From assembly GCA_021107685.1 (NCBI GenBank), contig JAIOSH010000412.1:1-16633 (forward strand): a stretch of 16,633 nt of DNA, written 5' to 3'. Below are positions 15,026 to 16,633 of the stretch, in pieces. The position numbers were made by a program, and so were the translations under genes. The notes beneath the pieces are model-generated. The model saw nothing but the letters and a program-made list of their open reading frames with translations, was not told the DNA's origin and searched no databases. Source of the stretch: Bacteroidales bacterium. GTDB taxonomy: Bacteria > Bacteroidota > Bacteroidia > Bacteroidales > SMBSF39. Numbering within the stretch: the first letter of the stretch is position 1; each line of letters begins with the position of its first letter.

Positions 15026-16420
15026 TTGAAAAAAAACATTACTAAATTCGTCTTTATAATATTTTTAGTTTTTTTAAATCTTTCATCATTTGCACAAAAA
15101 GCTGATGAACAGGAAAAACCCAAACCCTTAACACGTATTTTATTTGTTTTTGATGCATCTCAAAGTATGTATGGCAAATGGCAAAGTGATATGAAGATAA
15201 CTATTGCGCGTAAACTTTTATCAAACTTATTGGATAGTCTGAAAAATGTTGAGGATCTGGAACTTGCTTTAAGGGTTTATGGACATCTACACTCATTTCC
15301 TCCACAGGTTTGCAATGATACAAAATTAATTGTACCTTTTGGGAAAGATAACTCTAAACAAATAAAGCATAAGTTAAAAACACTTGTACCTAAAGGAACA
15401 ACACCAATAGCTTATGCTTTAGAGCAAGCAGGAAATGATTTTACACCTTGTGATAATTGCAGGAATATCATTATATTAATTACCGATGGAATAGAAGAAT
15501 GTGATGGAGACCCATGTGCTGTTTCACAAGCATTACAAAAAAAAGGTGTTGTTCTGAAACCTTTTATTATTGGAATTGGAAGAAATTTTAAGGAAGCATT
15601 TGATTGTGTCGGAACATATTTCGATGCATCCAGTGAAAAAGCTTTTAGTAAAGCATTAAAGGTTGTTATTTCACAGGCTTTAAATTCAACTACTGCACAG
15701 GTAAATTTGCTTGATGAATATGGAAAACCAACCGAAACAAATGTAAATATGACTTTTTATGATAATTTTTCAGGTTTAATTAAATATAATTATATTCATA
15801 CTCTAAATTATAAAAGTTTGCCCGATACATTAATTATTGATCCATTATTAGCTTATGATATTGTTGTACATACTATTCCGCCTGTTAGTGTTGATAGTAT
15901 TACATTAAATCCCGGAAAACATAATGTTATTCCTGTTGAAACCCCGCAGGGTTTTCTTGAATTAAAAGTAGATAGTAAAGATAAAACCGTTAAGAATCTT
16001 CAATGTATAGTTCGTCAGGATGGAAAGACGGAAACTTTAAATGTTCAGAAATTCGGTCATACTGAAAAATATCTTATTGGTAAATACGACATTGAAGTAC
16101 TTTGCCTACCTCGTTTATATATAAATGATATTGAAGTAAAACAAAGCCATACTGCAACAGTTGAAATACCTTTACCCGGAATAGGTGTTATTCAAAAGTT
16201 TGCAAATGGATATGGAAGTCTGTTTGTAGAAAAAGATAATAAACTTGTATGGATATATAATTTGAAAGATAATGCTTCGCAACAGGAAACACTTGTTTTA
16301 CAACCGGGCAGGTACAGGGTGATTTTCAGATCAAAATATTCCAATAAATCTCTCTATACTGTTGAGCAATCATTTAAGATTAAATCTGGAATGACAACAA
16401 CGGTTAAGTTATATTATTAA
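15026..16420 (+). CDS. Secreted von Willebrand factor A (VWA) domain protein
   Basis: 464 aa beginning with TTG: a stop lies in frame at 15011 with no ATG between, and TTG gives a textbook signal peptide (M-K-K-N, hydrophobic core, cleavage after S-S-F-A-Q at 24). The VWA domain spans about 36-215. Its metal-ion-dependent adhesion site is complete: D-A-S-Q-S (Asp43, Ser45, Ser47), G-T-T-P-I (Thr125/126) and I-T-D-G (Asp154), so it should bind a divalent metal and a protein ligand outside the cytoplasm. Six cysteines decorate this domain (96, 142, 145, 159, 164, 194), including C-D-N-C, suggesting disulfides. The C-terminal half (about 220-464) is beta-rich and looks like repeated sandwich modules, with similar G-K-Y-D-I-E-V (352-358) and G-R-Y-R-V-I-F (428-434) strands. 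No sorting tail recognised. Partner unknown; no functional link to the glycan genes is visible. Confidence 0.85.
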   Translation: MKKNITKFVFIIFLVFLNLSSFAQKADEQEKPKPLTRILFVFDASQSMYGKWQSDMKITIARKLLSNLLDSLKNVEDLELALRVYGHLHSFPPQVCNDTKLIVPFGKDNSKQIKHKLKTLVPKGTTPIAYALEQAGNDFTPCDNCRNIIILITDGIEECDGDPCAVSQALQKKGVVLKPFIIGIGRNFKEAFDCVGTYFDASSEKAFSKALKVVISQALNSTTAQVNLLDEYGKPTETNVNMTFYDNFSGLIKYNYIHTLNYKSLPDTLIIDPLLAYDIVVHTIPPVSVDSITLNPGKHNVIPVETPQGFLELKVDSKDKTVKNLQCIVRQDGKTETLNVQKFGHTEKYLIGKYDIEVLCLPRLYINDIEVKQSHTATVEIPLPGIGVIQKFANGYGSLFVEKDNKLVWIYNLKDNASQQETLVLQPGRYRVIFRSKYSNKSLYTVEQSFKIKSGMTTTVKLYY

Positions 16421-16633
16421 TCAATTCCTATTCCCTGACTTAGAGGATAAATTTAAAAACTTTGTTTTTTTCAACTTTTCAGGTTTCCCTTCCCTACATC
16501 CATTGCTCAACCTAATAACTTTAACGACAAAACCTTTCAAGTCGAAGAAAGCTTGTGCGGCAGGGACTTGAAAGGTTGAAATTAATAATGCTGATTGCGA
16601 ATTCCTGTGTCCTGTTTCTAATTGCTTACTAAA
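16421..16633. other. Non-coding right end of the window
   Basis: No convincing gene is seen in these 213 bp. Just after the VWA stop, AAAAAC (16455-16460) and GTTTTT (16464-16469) can form a weak hairpin running into further T, a possible poor terminator. The rest is taken up by the repeat arms described separately and is less AT-rich than the surrounding genes. Confidence 0.5.
16469..16581. repeat. Inverted-repeat element with a third, alternative arm
   Basis: AACCTTTCAAGTC (16531-16543) and GACTTGAAAGGTT (16565-16577) are perfect 13-bp inverted repeats around a 21-nt, relatively GC-rich loop. A further copy of the left arm, TTTCAACTTTTCAGGTT (16469-16485), differs from the complement of 16565-16581 at three places, all of which are tolerated as G-U pairs in RNA, so the right arm could pair with either partner over 17 or 13 positions. 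No T-run follows, so it is not a standard terminator. It resembles dispersed intergenic palindromes (REP/MITE-like) of bacterial genomes. Confidence 0.6.

Noticed and set aside
16421..16633. CRISPR array, tRNA or insertion-sequence remnant in the right-end non-coding region
   Set aside because: There are no regularly spaced direct repeats, no cloverleaf-like arms and no transposase-like reading frame; only the palindromic arms stand out.

Overview
The window comes from an AT-rich genome (roughly 30% G+C by eye) that is most likely a member of the Bacteroidota. The main reasons are the fusion of a family 3 glycosidase to a beta-lactamase-fold serine hydrolase, a signal peptide ending in S-F-A-Q, the near absence of Shine-Dalgarno sequences, and the local density of surface-polysaccharide genes. 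A finer taxonomic placement cannot be supported from the sequence alone.

Layout. Positions 1-1062 (+) hold the 3' part of a GT4 glycosyltransferase that is already open at the left edge. It meets, tail to tail with a 4-bp overlap of stop codons, a long block of tightly packed minus-strand genes (14810 down to 1059). In transcription order these are: a secreted GH3/beta-lactamase-fold fusion; a Wzx-type flippase; a large GT-B glycosyltransferase-like protein; a 117-bp gap with a candidate promoter; then NeuB-type nonulosonate synthase, a NeuD/PglD-type acetyltransferase, a xylose-isomerase-like TIM-barrel protein, a perosamine-synthase-like aminotransferase, GDP-mannose 4,6-dehydratase, a CMP-nonulosonate synthetase, a GpsA-like dehydrogenase and a WlbA-like sugar dehydrogenase. 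A 215-bp divergent region then leads to a secreted von Willebrand factor A (VWA) protein (15026-16420, +). The last 213 bp are non-coding and carry a perfect 13-bp inverted repeat plus a third related arm.

How the genes work together. The block is a surface-glycan (O-antigen, capsule or protein-glycan) locus making several unusual sugars. Gmd plus the Per-like aminotransferase should make GDP-perosamine from GDP-mannose. NeuB plus the cytidylyltransferase should make and activate a sialic-acid-like nonulosonic acid. The NeuD/PglD-like acetyltransferase could serve either branch. WlbA oxidises a UDP-GlcNAc-uronate on the way to 2,3-diamino uronates. The 612-aa protein is a candidate transferase and the flippase would export the lipid-linked unit. 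No 2-epimerase (NeuC) is encoded here, nor the partners WlbA needs, so either the locus continues to the left or the TIM-barrel and GpsA-like proteins replace missing steps. That nonstandard combination is the most interesting biology in the window; it is an inference from gene content.
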